Of a DNA stretch of 64,000 nucleotides, positions 47,058 to 54,833 are shown in pieces. The DNA is from Arthrobacter sp. MN05-02. Lineage in GTDB: Bacteria; Actinomycetota; Actinomycetes; Actinomycetales; Micrococcaceae. Position numbers and translations under genes: made by a program. Location of the stretch: NCBI GenBank assembly GCA_004001285.1, contig AP018697.1, positions 2,542,001 to 2,606,000 of the forward strand. Reading direction: 5' to 3'. The number at the start of each line of letters is the position of its first letter. The first letter of the stretch is position 1. The notes below the pieces were generated by a model that saw nothing but the letters and a program-made list of their open reading frames with translations, did no database searches and was not told the origin of the DNA.

Positions 47058-47347
47058 CATTTCCCTACTCGGAGGAACAGCGAGCGCTGATCAACGCGGC
47101 CATCGTCGAGTCGGGATTCTCGACGGGTGAGGTGTGGCTCCACTACTTCTCGCTGAGCGGCGAGGTCGACGAGTACGAGGTGGAGGCGTACCTGGCAGGC
47201 CTGATGCCGATGCCCGCCCCCGAATGTGACCTGCTCGCCCTCGCCGTGAACGAGCTCATCGACGAGCTGCCGCCGAGGCGGCGCGCACCGTTCAGCGACG
47301 AGCTCGCCCGGGCGCATGCCGGAGCCGGGGACACCCCGACTCCGTGA
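47054..47347 (+). CDS. Conserved small protein coupled to the ANTAR regulator
   Basis: A 97-residue product overlapping the end of the GAF-ANTAR gene by four bases. It begins MTFPYSEEQRALINAAIVES and continues SGEVDEYEVEAYLAGLMPMP, with no membrane segment, and ends in a charged, Ala-rich tail. It looks like a small helical protein; I do not know the family. The overlap suggests stoichiometric production with the regulator, perhaps as a partner. Confidence 0.6.
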   Translation: MTFPYSEEQRALINAAIVESGFSTGEVWLHYFSLSGEVDEYEVEAYLAGLMPMPAPECDLLALAVNELIDELPPRRRAPFSDELARAHAGAGDTPTP

Positions 47348-47380
47348 TCGAGTGTCGGACCCGCGGCATACCCTCGTCGC

Positions 47381-47677
47381 ATGGCAGAACGACCGGGGTG
47401 GCACGGCATCCCTCCCAGCGCTGACAGGTTCATCCCACCGCTCCAGTACGACGCTCCTCCGAGCGGCATCACGGAGCCCCTGCGATCGCCCGCACTGTGG
47501 GTGGACCTCGACTACCCCGACGGCTCCACCTGCACCCGGAAGGGGTTCGCCATGGCGTGGACGGACACGGCCGTCCGGGCCCAGTGGATCGAGTACTCAC
47601 GGGCGCGCGAAGCGTGGGTCGACGCCGCCCGGTGCCGGCGTCGGGACCTGAAGCCCTCGGCGGCGCACACCGCCTGA
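47381..47677 (+). CDS. Small unknown protein, first of two tandem paralogues
   Basis: A 98-residue product, MAERPGWHGIPPSADRFIPP, later SPALWVDLDYPDGSTC and GFAMAWTDTAVRAQWIEYSR, ending AREAWVDAARCRRRDL. It shares its entire layout with the gene at 47769: WHG-[IL]-PP, a middle PALWV-[DE]-L-[DE]-YP strand, FAMAWT, VRAQW and AREAWV with one Cys near RR. Rich in Trp and Arg, no signal. Possibly a small nucleic-acid-binding or adaptor protein; unknown. Confidence 0.65.
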   Translation: MAERPGWHGIPPSADRFIPPLQYDAPPSGITEPLRSPALWVDLDYPDGSTCTRKGFAMAWTDTAVRAQWIEYSRAREAWVDAARCRRRDLKPSAAHTA

Positions 47678-47768
47678 GAGTACCCGCCCGCAGGCTTCCG
47701 GCCGTCGCCCTCGTAGAGTGGGCGCATGGACAGACCGGTGTGGAACCTTGCGGTGCGCACAGGTGAGC

Positions 47769-48068
47769 GTGGCTAGGGCTGCCGGCTGGCACGGCCTCCC
47801 GCCGACCACGCATCGGTTCGTGGCCTCGCTCCAGCTCGAGGCGCCCGTCGAGGGGATCACCGAGTCCGTCTCCCCCGCACCGGCCCTCTGGGTGGAGCTC
47901 GAGTATCCCAACGGCTCCCGGCAGACCGTCCGTGCCTTCGCCATGGCGTGGACGGCTTCGGCGGTCCGCGCCCAATGGGTCGAATTCTCCATCGCCCGCG
48001 AGGCGTGGGTGCGCCCGGACCAGTGCACCCGACGCGAGATCCCGGGCCGTCCGGGCCCGGCCCGCTGA
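47769..48068 (+). CDS. Small unknown protein, second of two tandem paralogues
   Basis: A 99-residue product from GTG 47769 (GTG 47763 also possible), placed so that MARAAGWHGLPPTTHRFVAS aligns with the start of the first copy. It later reads APALWVELEYPNGSRQ, FAMAWTASAVRAQWVEFS and AREAWVRPDQCTRREI. Identity to the first copy is roughly half and evenly spread, so the duplication is not recent. Function unknown. Confidence 0.6.
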   Translation: MARAAGWHGLPPTTHRFVASLQLEAPVEGITESVSPAPALWVELEYPNGSRQTVRAFAMAWTASAVRAQWVEFSIAREAWVRPDQCTRREIPGRPGPAR

Positions 48069-48117
48069 CCCTCCCCTTCCGCTTATTGTCACGCCCTCCT
48101 TCTTCCCCTACACTCTG

Positions 48118-48131
48118 GGTAAGCGCTTTCC
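48118..48131. promoter_or_regulatory. LacI-type operator of the DUF993 operon
   Basis: GGTAAGCGCTTTCC, centred on AAGCGCTT, 35 bases before the first start codon. Thirteen bases are identical to the operator next to the LacI gene at 44652. Confidence 0.7.
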
Positions 48132-48165
48132 AAAACAGCGTCACCGCCGGAACCAAGGAGTATCA

Positions 48166-49353
48166 ATGTCAACGAGGACAATCGGGATCATCATGAACGG
48201 CGTCTCCGGACGCATGGGATACCGCCAGCACCTTGTCCGTTCCATCCTCGCCATCCGCGACCAGGGCGGAGTCCTCCTCGCGGACGGCACCCGCGTCCAG
48301 GTCGAACCGATCCTCGTGGGCCGCAACGAGGTCAAGCTCGCCGAGCTCGCCGCGAAGCACGGCATCGAGCACTACTCCACCGACCTCGACAGCGTCCTCG
48401 CGGATCCCACCTGGGAGATCTACGCCGACTTCCTCGTCACTAAGGCGCGCTCCGCGGCGATCCGGAAGGCGATCGCCGCCGGCAAGGCCATCTACACCGA
48501 GAAGCCCACCGCCGAGACCGCCGAGGACGCCCTCGAACTCGCGAACCTGGCCGAGGCCGCCGGCATCAAGAACGGCGTGGTGCACGACAAGCTGTACCTC
48601 CCCGGCATGCAGAAGCTCAAGCGGCTCGTGGACTCCGGATTCTTCGGCCGCATCCTCTCCGTCCGCGGCGAGTTCGGCTACTGGGTCTTCGAAGGCGGCT
48701 GGCAGGACGCGCAGCGCCCCAGCTGGAACTACCGTGCGGAGGACGGCGGCGGGATCGTCGTCGACATGTTCCCGCACTGGAGCTACGTGCTGGAGAACCT
48801 CTTCGGCAAGGTCGAGTCCGTCTACGCCCGCGCCGTCACCCACATCGACGAGCGCGTCGACGAGCAGGGCCGCCCCTACCGCGCCACGGCCGACGACGCC
48901 GCCTACGCCGTGTTCGAGCTGGAGGGCGGCATCGTGGCCCAGCTCAACTCCAGCTGGACGGTCCGCGTGAACCGCGACGAACTCGTGCAGTTCCAGGTGG
49001 ACGGCACGCACGGCTCCGCCGTCGTCGGGCTGTTCGGCTGCAAGATCCAGCCACGCAACGCGACCCCGAAGCCCGTCTGGAACCCCGACCTCGAGGACAC
49101 GCACGACTACGACGCCGACTGGATCGACGTACCCACCAACGAGGTGTTCGAGAACGGCTTCAAGACCCAGTGGGAGGAGTTCCTGCGCCACGTGCTGGAG
49201 GACGGCCCTCACCCGTACGACTTCCTGGCCGGCGCACGCGGGATGTACCTCGCGGAGCAGGGGCTGGAGAGCTCGCGCACCGGGCGACGCCTCGACCTGC
49301 AGGATGTGCGCACCACCGCGTCCTCGCTCGAGGAAGCGATCACGCTGGCATGA
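48166..49353 (+). CDS. Gfo/Idh/MocA family oxidoreductase of the DUF993 operon
   Basis: 395 residues from ATG 48166 (AAGGAG five bases upstream). TIGIIMNGVSGRMGYRQHLV is the NAD(P)-binding start, with the GRMGYRQH form typical of an actinobacterial subgroup. AIYTEKPTAETAEDALEL has the EKP catalytic lysine; GGGIVVDMFPHWSYVLENLF and TWEIYADFLVTKARS line the active site. It probably oxidises a sugar derivative to a keto form that the following two enzymes process. First gene of a tightly overlapping three-gene operon under a LacI-type operator. Confidence 0.88.
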   Translation: MSTRTIGIIMNGVSGRMGYRQHLVRSILAIRDQGGVLLADGTRVQVEPILVGRNEVKLAELAAKHGIEHYSTDLDSVLADPTWEIYADFLVTKARSAAIRKAIAAGKAIYTEKPTAETAEDALELANLAEAAGIKNGVVHDKLYLPGMQKLKRLVDSGFFGRILSVRGEFGYWVFEGGWQDAQRPSWNYRAEDGGGIVVDMFPHWSYVLENLFGKVESVYARAVTHIDERVDEQGRPYRATADDAAYAVFELEGGIVAQLNSSWTVRVNRDELVQFQVDGTHGSAVVGLFGCKIQPRNATPKPVWNPDLEDTHDYDADWIDVPTNEVFENGFKTQWEEFLRHVLEDGPHPYDFLAGARGMYLAEQGLESSRTGRRLDLQDVRTTASSLEEAITLA

Positions 49354-50504
49354 TCACGCTCGTCGATGCGGTCGGGGCCACCTCCACCGTCGAACTGAAC
49401 CCCGCGCCGGCGTTCTCGAAGCCGGCGGCGCCCCTGAGCAGCCGCACGGTGTACGCGGCGGCGCACGTCGTGCCCCGGACCACGGCGGAGAACGTCCCCG
49501 GTTCGCCGGCCGACCTCGATTGGGACGCGACCCTCGCCTTCCGGCACCACCTGTGGTCGTGGGGCCTCGGCGTCGCGGATGCCATGGACACCGCGCAGCG
49601 CAACATGGGGCTCGACGCGGCAGCGACGCGCGAGCTCATCTCGCGCAGCGCCGCGGAAGCGCGCTCCGTGGACGGCGCCCTGGTGGTCGGGGTGAACACC
49701 GACCACATCGACGACGCCGTGATCGGGCTCGAGGCGGTCATCGACGCCTACAAGGAGCAGCTGCACTTCACCGAGGATGCCGGCGCCTCCGTGGTGCTCA
49801 TGGCGAGCCGCCACCTCGCACGTGCCGCGCGTACCGCCGAGGACTACGAGAGGGTGTACTCGGAGGTCCTCGCCGCCGCCGGCGCCCCGGTGATCCTGCA
49901 CTGGCTCGGCAGCGCGTTCGACCCCGAGCTGGGCAGCTACTTCGGCTCGTCGGACACCGACGCGGCGTCGTCGACCCTCCTCAAGATCATCGCGAACTCG
50001 CCCGACAAGGTGGCCGGTGTGAAGATGAGCCTGCTGAACGCGGACTCCGAGCGGGCCGTCCGCGCCCAGCTCAACGCCCCCGCCCGCATGTTCACCGGGG
50101 ACGACTTCAACTACGTCTCCCTCATCGGCGGCGACGCCTCGGGCTACTCCGATGCACTCCTCGGTGCCTTCGCCGCCCTCGGTCCGCACGCCTCGGCAGC
50201 GGTCCAGGCGCTCGACGCCGAGGACGGTGCGGCCTACGAGCGGATCCTCGGCCCCACCGAAGCGCTGTCACGCCAGATCTTCTCGGCGCCCACGTTCTAC
50301 TACAAGACGGGCGTGGCCTTCCTCAGCTGGCTCAACGGACACCAGGCCGGCTTCGGCATGGTCGGTGGCCTGCAGGCCGCCCGGAGCCTGCCGCACCTGT
50401 CGGAGATCGTCCGCCTCGCCAATGAGTGCGGGGCCCTCGAGCAGCCGGAGCTCGCCCTGAAACGCTGGCACGCGCTGCTGGCAGTGGGCGGGGTGGCAGC
50501 GTGA
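49350..50504 (+). CDS. DUF993 protein (dihydrodipicolinate synthase-like TIM barrel)
   Basis: A 384-residue protein whose ATG overlaps the previous stop (ATGA). SRTVYAAAHVVPRTTAEN and DLDWDATLAFRHHLWSWGLG are characteristic of DUF993, annotated as distantly related to the dihydrodipicolinate synthase/aldolase barrel. APVILHWLGSAFDPELGSYF and TFYYKTGVAFLSWLNGHQAG are further conserved blocks; the lysine in FYYKTG could be the Schiff-base residue, an inference from the fold. No enzyme of the family has an established reaction that I know of. The context suggests carbon-carbon cleavage of a keto-sugar. Confidence 0.85.
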   Translation: MITLVDAVGATSTVELNPAPAFSKPAAPLSSRTVYAAAHVVPRTTAENVPGSPADLDWDATLAFRHHLWSWGLGVADAMDTAQRNMGLDAAATRELISRSAAEARSVDGALVVGVNTDHIDDAVIGLEAVIDAYKEQLHFTEDAGASVVLMASRHLARAARTAEDYERVYSEVLAAAGAPVILHWLGSAFDPELGSYFGSSDTDAASSTLLKIIANSPDKVAGVKMSLLNADSERAVRAQLNAPARMFTGDDFNYVSLIGGDASGYSDALLGAFAALGPHASAAVQALDAEDGAAYERILGPTEALSRQIFSAPTFYYKTGVAFLSWLNGHQAGFGMVGGLQAARSLPHLSEIVRLANECGALEQPELALKRWHALLAVGGVAA

Positions 50505-51391
50505 GCACGCCGAACGGACGCCTGTCCATCAATCAGGCCACCATCAAGTATGCTCCGCTCGCCGACGCCCTGCAGGTGACCGCCGACGCCGGGATCACCA
50601 GTATCGGACTGTGGCGCGACTCGGTGCAGGCCGCATCGCTGCCCGAGGCCGGGCGGCTGCTCGCGGACTCCGGACTGCGCTTCTCCAGCCTCTGCCGCGG
50701 CGGGTTCTTCACCGTACCGGAGGGGGGTGCACGGCGCGCGGCCATGGACGACAACCGGCGCGCGATCGAGGAGACCGCGCACCTCGCGGCCTCGGGTGCC
50801 CCCGGGTCTGTGGCGGTCCTCGTTATGGTGGCCGGCGGGATCCCGCAGGGTTCGAGGGACATCGCGGGTGCCCGCTCCATGGTGCAGGATGCCCTGGCCG
50901 AACTGGCTCCCGACGCCGAGGCGGCAGGTGTGACCCTCGCCCTGGAGCCACTCCACCCCATGTATGCCTCGGACCGCGCCGTCATCTCCACCCTCAAGCA
51001 GGCCCTCGACCTGGCCGCACCCTTCTCCCCCGCGGCCGTCGGCGTCGTGGTGGACACCTTCCACGTCTGGTGGGATCCCGAACTGTTCGCGCAGATCGAG
51101 CGGGCAGGCGCGGAGGGCCGGATCGCGAGCTACCAGGTGTGCGACTGGAAGACGCCGCTCGCGGCGGACGTCCTGCTCTCGCGCCACTACCCGGGGGACG
51201 GCGTCATCGATTTCGCCGCCATCACCCGGGCGGTGCAGGCGGCGGGATACGCCGGCGACATCGAGGTGGAGCTCTTCAACCAGGACATCTGGGACACTCC
51301 CCCGGCAGAAGCCGTCGCGCGCACGGTCGAGGGCTTCGAGGCCCACGTCTCCGCACACCTGGGCCTCCTGAGCGGCGACCTCCGCCGGTAG
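50501..51391 (+). CDS. Sugar phosphate isomerase/epimerase family protein (xylose isomerase-like TIM barrel)
   Basis: A 296-residue protein from GTG 50501, overlapping the DUF993 stop. The AP-endonuclease-2/xylose-isomerase barrel is shown by GITSIGLWRDSV, LALEPLHPMYASDRAVIS (metal-binding Glu), VVVDTFHVWWDPEL (Asp/His) and IEVELFNQDIWDT (final Glu). These are the four divalent-metal ligand positions of the fold. It may isomerise, epimerise or eliminate a keto-sugar made by the first enzyme. Third and last gene of the operon. Confidence 0.88.
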   Translation: MSTPNGRLSINQATIKYAPLADALQVTADAGITSIGLWRDSVQAASLPEAGRLLADSGLRFSSLCRGGFFTVPEGGARRAAMDDNRRAIEETAHLAASGAPGSVAVLVMVAGGIPQGSRDIAGARSMVQDALAELAPDAEAAGVTLALEPLHPMYASDRAVISTLKQALDLAAPFSPAAVGVVVDTFHVWWDPELFAQIERAGAEGRIASYQVCDWKTPLAADVLLSRHYPGDGVIDFAAITRAVQAAGYAGDIEVELFNQDIWDTPPAEAVARTVEGFEAHVSAHLGLLSGDLRR

Positions 51392-51400
51392 CATCGGCCT

Positions 51401-51790
51401 ATGGAATCTACCGAGGTCGTCCGACGGTACTGGTCGTCGGTGTGGGGCAGGGACTGGAACGCGGTGGGCCGGACGCTCGCGGAGGACGTGGAGGTGTTCT
51501 GGCCCGTGACGCGCGAGGTCATCCGCGGCCGGGACAACATGGTGGCCGTGAACTCCGAGCATCCGAACGGGTGGAGCATCGACGTCCTCAACGTCTATGA
51601 CGCCGGCGAGGTCGTGGTGTCCGAGGTCCAGGTGCCGCAGGAGGACGTCGGGATCTTCCGGGTCGTGTCCATCTGGACCGTGGCCGACGGCGTCATCACC
51701 TCGGGCCGCGAGTACTGGACGGTGTACGGCGGTGAGGAGGGCAGGGACTGGCGCCGCAAGTACGCGAACGTCGGAGACCTGCCCTCCTGA
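51401..51790 (+). CDS. SnoaL-like/NTF2-fold protein
   Basis: A 129-residue small protein. STEVVRRYWSSVWGRDWNAV and TLAEDVEVFWPVTREVIRGR are typical of the SnoaL-like polyketide-cyclase/ketosteroid-isomerase fold, and the protein ends in a strand (VVSIWTVADGVITSGREYWT). This cone fold binds small hydrophobic ligands; many members are of unknown function. It begins 9 bases after the isomerase stop but has its own Gly-rich leader, so operon membership is uncertain. Confidence 0.8.
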   Translation: MESTEVVRRYWSSVWGRDWNAVGRTLAEDVEVFWPVTREVIRGRDNMVAVNSEHPNGWSIDVLNVYDAGEVVVSEVQVPQEDVGIFRVVSIWTVADGVITSGREYWTVYGGEEGRDWRRKYANVGDLPS

Positions 51791-51918
51791 GGACCGCGAG
51801 GACGGTGCGGGACGCGCCGCCGCACGGCCGGTACTGGCAATAGTTCCGACCGCACCATATGCTAAGCATGCTGATGATTTGGTCAGTGACCGTACCCACC
51901 CCAGACAAGGGAGGCATG

Positions 51919-52740
51919 ATGAGCACGAAGGTCGAAGAAACCGTTGTAGTGAATCTTCCAGTGACGACCGTGTACAACCAGTGGACGCAGTTCGAGGAGT
52001 TCCCGCACTTCATGGGCGGCATCAAGCAGATCACCCAGCTCGGTGATGACCGCCTCGAGTGGGTCGCGGAGATCGGCGGCATCCGCCGGCAGTGGGAGGC
52101 GAGGGTCCTCGAGCAGGTGCCCGACCGCAAGGTCTCCTGGGCTGCCACCGAGGGTGCCACCAATGCCGGTACCGTCTCCTTCGAGGACCTCGGCGGCACC
52201 ACGCGCGTGAACCTCTCGCTCGAGTACGAGCCCGAGGGACTCGTCGAGAAGGTGGGCGACAAGCTCAACGTCGTGGAGAACCAGGCCAAGGCCGATCTGC
52301 ACAGGTTCAAGGAATTCATCGAGTCGGAGAGCTACGCCACCGGCGCCTGGCGCGGGACGGTCGCCGGACAGCCCGGGACACCCACGGTGGACGACGCCGA
52401 GCAGTCTCGCGGCGACAGCGGGAAGGCCGGCGTATCCGGCAAGGTCGCGGCAGGAGTCGGGGTGGCCGCAGCGGCTGCCGTGGCCGGGGTGGCCGCGGCA
52501 GCAGCGAACAAGGGCAAGGAAGAAGAGGAGGAGACCGTGGTGGACACGGTTCCCGTCGTCGACGCCGCGCCCGTCGTCCCCGAGACCACACCGGTGGTCG
52601 ACGACGTGGACGTCATCGACGTCGACCCCGTCCCCGCTGTGGACGGCGTCCCGGGCACCGGGGTCCCCTCCGAGAGCCAGGGCCTCCGGGATGACACCCT
52701 GGCCGACGGCGACCCGACGGATCGTCGAGGCACGCTGTAG
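51919..52740 (+). CDS. SRPBCC family protein with a long acidic tail
   Basis: 273 residues from ATG 51919 (GGGAGG upstream; 51916 is an alternative ATG). Residues 1-145 form a SRPBCC/Coq10-like ligand-binding domain (YNQWTQFEEFPHFMGGIKQI, KVSWAATEGATNAGTVSFED). After it comes an Ala/Val-rich hydrophobic stretch (VAAGVGVAAAAAVAGVAAAA, about residues 180-200) that could enter the membrane, then a very acidic Val/Pro/Asp tail with repeated V-V-D and V-P units. Similar proteins in Arthrobacter are linked to stress. Function unknown. Confidence 0.82.
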   Translation: MSTKVEETVVVNLPVTTVYNQWTQFEEFPHFMGGIKQITQLGDDRLEWVAEIGGIRRQWEARVLEQVPDRKVSWAATEGATNAGTVSFEDLGGTTRVNLSLEYEPEGLVEKVGDKLNVVENQAKADLHRFKEFIESESYATGAWRGTVAGQPGTPTVDDAEQSRGDSGKAGVSGKVAAGVGVAAAAAVAGVAAAAANKGKEEEEETVVDTVPVVDAAPVVPETTPVVDDVDVIDVDPVPAVDGVPGTGVPSESQGLRDDTLADGDPTDRRGTL

Positions 52741-52756
52741 TCGCAGGAAGCACCCA

Positions 52757-52786
52757 GGGGCCGGATTCCTTCGGGAGTCCGGCCCC
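52757..52786 (+). terminator. Terminator after the SRPBCC gene
   Basis: GGGGCCGGA pairs with TCCGGCCCC, extended by TCC/GGA around a UUCG tetraloop, 16 bases after the stop codon. The exceptionally stable tetraloop and position make this a strong call. Confidence 0.85.
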
Positions 52787-52842
52787 TTCCCCGTCTCCGG
52801 CCGATCTCCTGAAGGGCGGGCGACGGACCGGGGAATTATGTG

Positions 52843-52858
52843 GTTGGCAACGTAGTTG
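52843..52858. promoter_or_regulatory. MarR-type operator upstream of the oxidoreductase
   Basis: GTTGGCAACGTAGTTG contains two overlapping palindromes, GTTG-G-CAAC and CAAC-GTA-GTTG, about 35 bases before the start codon. This repeated GTTG/CAAC pattern is typical of MarR-family sites; a MarR gene lies at the far end of the same gene, convergent with it. Confidence 0.5.
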
Positions 52859-52892
52859 TGTCCTTCACCAACCCACCACCCAGGAGAGCACC

Positions 52893-53906
52893 ATGGACAC
52901 CACGAGCGACACCACCACGAACCCCACGACCGACACGGACACCCTTCCCGCCGACCCGGCAGAGCAGCAGGGCGCGGAGGTGGTGACCATGAGGGCCCTC
53001 GTCCTCGACGGCTTCGGCTCGGAGGACGGCTTCGTACTGAGGGACGTCCCCTTCCCCGTCCCGGGAGCAGGCCAGGTCCGCATCCGCGTCCGCGCCATCG
53101 GCATCAACCCCCTCGAGACCAAGATCCGCAAGGGCTGGATGGCCGAGGTGATGCCGACGACCTTCCCCGCCATCCTCGGGAACGAACTCGCAGGCGTCGT
53201 CGACGGCGTGGGCGAGGGCGTGCAGGGGATCGCCGTCGGGGACCGCGTGGCAGGGTTCGCGGCGACCGGCTCCTATGCCGAATACGCGCTGAGCCGGGCC
53301 GACGCCGTCGCCCGGGTACCCGAAGACCTCAGCTTCGAGGATGCCGTCACCATCCCCACGGGCGCCGAGACCACCCGGCGCGCACTCGCTCCGCTGGGGA
53401 TCACCAGGGGTGAGACCGTGGTCGTGAACGGCGCGGCGGGCGGTGTGGGAAGCATGGCGGTCCAGATCCTCGTCGCGGCGGGCGTGACCGTGATCGGGAC
53501 GGCGGGCGAGGCGAACCACGAGTACCTCCGTTCCCTCGGCGCCATCCCCGTCAGCTACGGCGACGGCGTGGGCGAGCGGATCCATGCCGTGGCGAAGCAG
53601 GGGGTCGATGCGGTCTTCGACGTCGCAGGGCAGGGATTCATCCCCGTCGCGATCGACCTGGTGGGCGGCACGGAGCGCATCATCACCATCTCGGACTTCA
53701 CCGCTCCGGCCCTCGGTGTGGCGGTCGCCGCCGGTGATCCGGGAAACCTGAAGGCGGACGGTTTCGCCGATGTGCTCGAGCTCGCTGCGCAGGGGAAGAT
53801 CGCCACGCCGATCGCCCGCCTGTTCCCCTTCGGCGACCTCGTCGGGGCGCATCGCCTGAGCGAGACCGGCCACCTGCGCGGCAAGATCGTGGTTCAGGGC
53901 GTCTGA
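52893..53906 (+). CDS. NADP-dependent zinc-free alcohol dehydrogenase/quinone reductase-like
   Basis: A 337-residue medium-chain dehydrogenase. A hydrophilic Thr/Asp-rich lead of about 30 residues precedes MRALVLDGFGSEDGF, a possible alternative start. GINPLETKIRKGW and PAILGNELAGVVDGVGEGV are the quinone-oxidoreductase pattern, and VVVNGAAGGVGSMAVQIL is the NADP-binding loop. Zn-ligand Cys residues are absent, so it is a zinc-independent reductase, likely of quinones or enones. Its 3' end overlaps the convergent MarR gene by 13 bases. Regulation by that MarR is inferred from the operator upstream. Confidence 0.88.
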   Translation: MDTTSDTTTNPTTDTDTLPADPAEQQGAEVVTMRALVLDGFGSEDGFVLRDVPFPVPGAGQVRIRVRAIGINPLETKIRKGWMAEVMPTTFPAILGNELAGVVDGVGEGVQGIAVGDRVAGFAATGSYAEYALSRADAVARVPEDLSFEDAVTIPTGAETTRRALAPLGITRGETVVVNGAAGGVGSMAVQILVAAGVTVIGTAGEANHEYLRSLGAIPVSYGDGVGERIHAVAKQGVDAVFDVAGQGFIPVAIDLVGGTERIITISDFTAPALGVAVAAGDPGNLKADGFADVLELAAQGKIATPIARLFPFGDLVGAHRLSETGHLRGKIVVQGV

Positions 53907-54391
53907 GGCGCCTCCAGGCCCGCCCGGTCCATCCCGTCGAGGATCTTCCGGGCGAGCCGGGTGAACTCGTCCTGCTCCTCGTCGGTCAACCCGGCCGCGA
54001 CGGTCTCCTGGAGACGCGACCACGCCTCGGTGACCGGCCCGCGCAGGGCGCGTCCGGCGTCGGTGAGGAACACGAGGGTCACCCGCCCGTCCGTCGCCGA
54101 CCTGCTCCGTGTGATGAGGCCCGCGGCCTCGAGCCGCCGGACGGACTTCGCGACGGTGGAATGATCGAGCCGCTGCGGCGCGCCGAGGGACTTCTGCGAC
54201 AGTCCGTCCTGGTCCCACAACTGCATGAGCAGCAGCTCCTGTCCGGGGAAGAGTCCCAGTCCCCCCAGAAGGGAGGCGGCCAGCGATCGCTGCCCATGGC
54301 CGATCGCCAGGATCGCGGCACTCAGCGGATAGTCCCGCACGATCGGGGAACCCGGCTGGTCCCCCGCGGGTGGTTCTGTCGCCCTGTTCAT
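53894..54391 (-). CDS. MarR-family transcriptional regulator
   Basis: A 165-residue winged-helix repressor. QKSLGAPQRLDHSTVAKSVR is the recognition helix region and LITRSRSATDGRVTLVFLTD is the wing (the DGR motif is diagnostic). It starts 10 bases after the ArsR stop codon and is likely the third gene of an MFS-ArsR-MarR operon. It is convergent with the oxidoreductase, whose promoter carries a matching palindrome. The signal is likely a phenolic or redox-active compound, in line with the family. Confidence 0.9.
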   Translation of the reverse strand: MNRATEPPAGDQPGSPIVRDYPLSAAILAIGHGQRSLAASLLGGLGLFPGQELLLMQLWDQDGLSQKSLGAPQRLDHSTVAKSVRRLEAAGLITRSRSATDGRVTLVFLTDAGRALRGPVTEAWSRLQETVAAGLTDEEQDEFTRLARKILDGMDRAGLEAPQTP

Positions 54392-54401
54392 CCCGTGGTC
54401 G

Positions 54402-54794
54402 TCACTCCTCGTGCACCGGCTCCCCGGTGACGCGGTGGTCCGCGTGGTTCATCCCCTCGAGGATGAGCCGGATGAGGTGCCCGTCGATGATGCTGTAGAC
54501 GACGTTCCGGGCTTCCTTGCGCGTGGCCACGAGGCCCGAGAGCCGGAGCTTGGCGAGGTGCTGGCTGACCGCGGTGCGGTTGGCACCGGTGGCCGCGACC
54601 AGGGTACCGACGTCGGCCGGTCCCTGCGTGAGCAGCCAGAGGAGATGGAACCGCGTCGGGTCCGCCAGCATGCGGAAGGTGCCGGCGCCTGCCTCGAGCC
54701 GCTGCGGGTCCGGCGCTACCGGATGGACGAGGCTGGGAGCGGCGCCGTCATGGGCATGCCCAGGGTCCGGCTGTGCCGCCGTGCTGTTGCTGAT
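54402..54794 (-). CDS. ArsR-family transcriptional regulator, start codon unclear (ATC candidate)
   Basis: Winged-helix ArsR repressor. The body is FRMLADPTRFHLLWLLTQGP, recognition region TGANRTAVSQHLAKLRLSGL, and wing LVATRKEARNVVYSIIDGHL. ATG 54671 cuts off the first helix and has no ribosome site. In frame upstream no ATG, GTG or TTG exists, but an ATC at 54794 is preceded by GGGGAGG at ideal spacing and would give SNSTAAQPDPGHAHDGAAPS and a normal 130-residue protein. Either a rare ATC start or a base error is likely. No metal-binding Cys pair is seen, so the signal is unknown. Probably autoregulates the MFS operon. Confidence 0.75.
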   Translation of the reverse strand: MSNSTAAQPDPGHAHDGAAPSLVHPVAPDPQRLEAGAGTFRMLADPTRFHLLWLLTQGPADVGTLVAATGANRTAVSQHLAKLRLSGLVATRKEARNVVYSIIDGHLIRLILEGMNHADHRVTGEPVHEE

Positions 54795-54833
54795 GCCGGC
54801 CTCCCCTCGTCGATATCGACCGTGCCCCCTACG

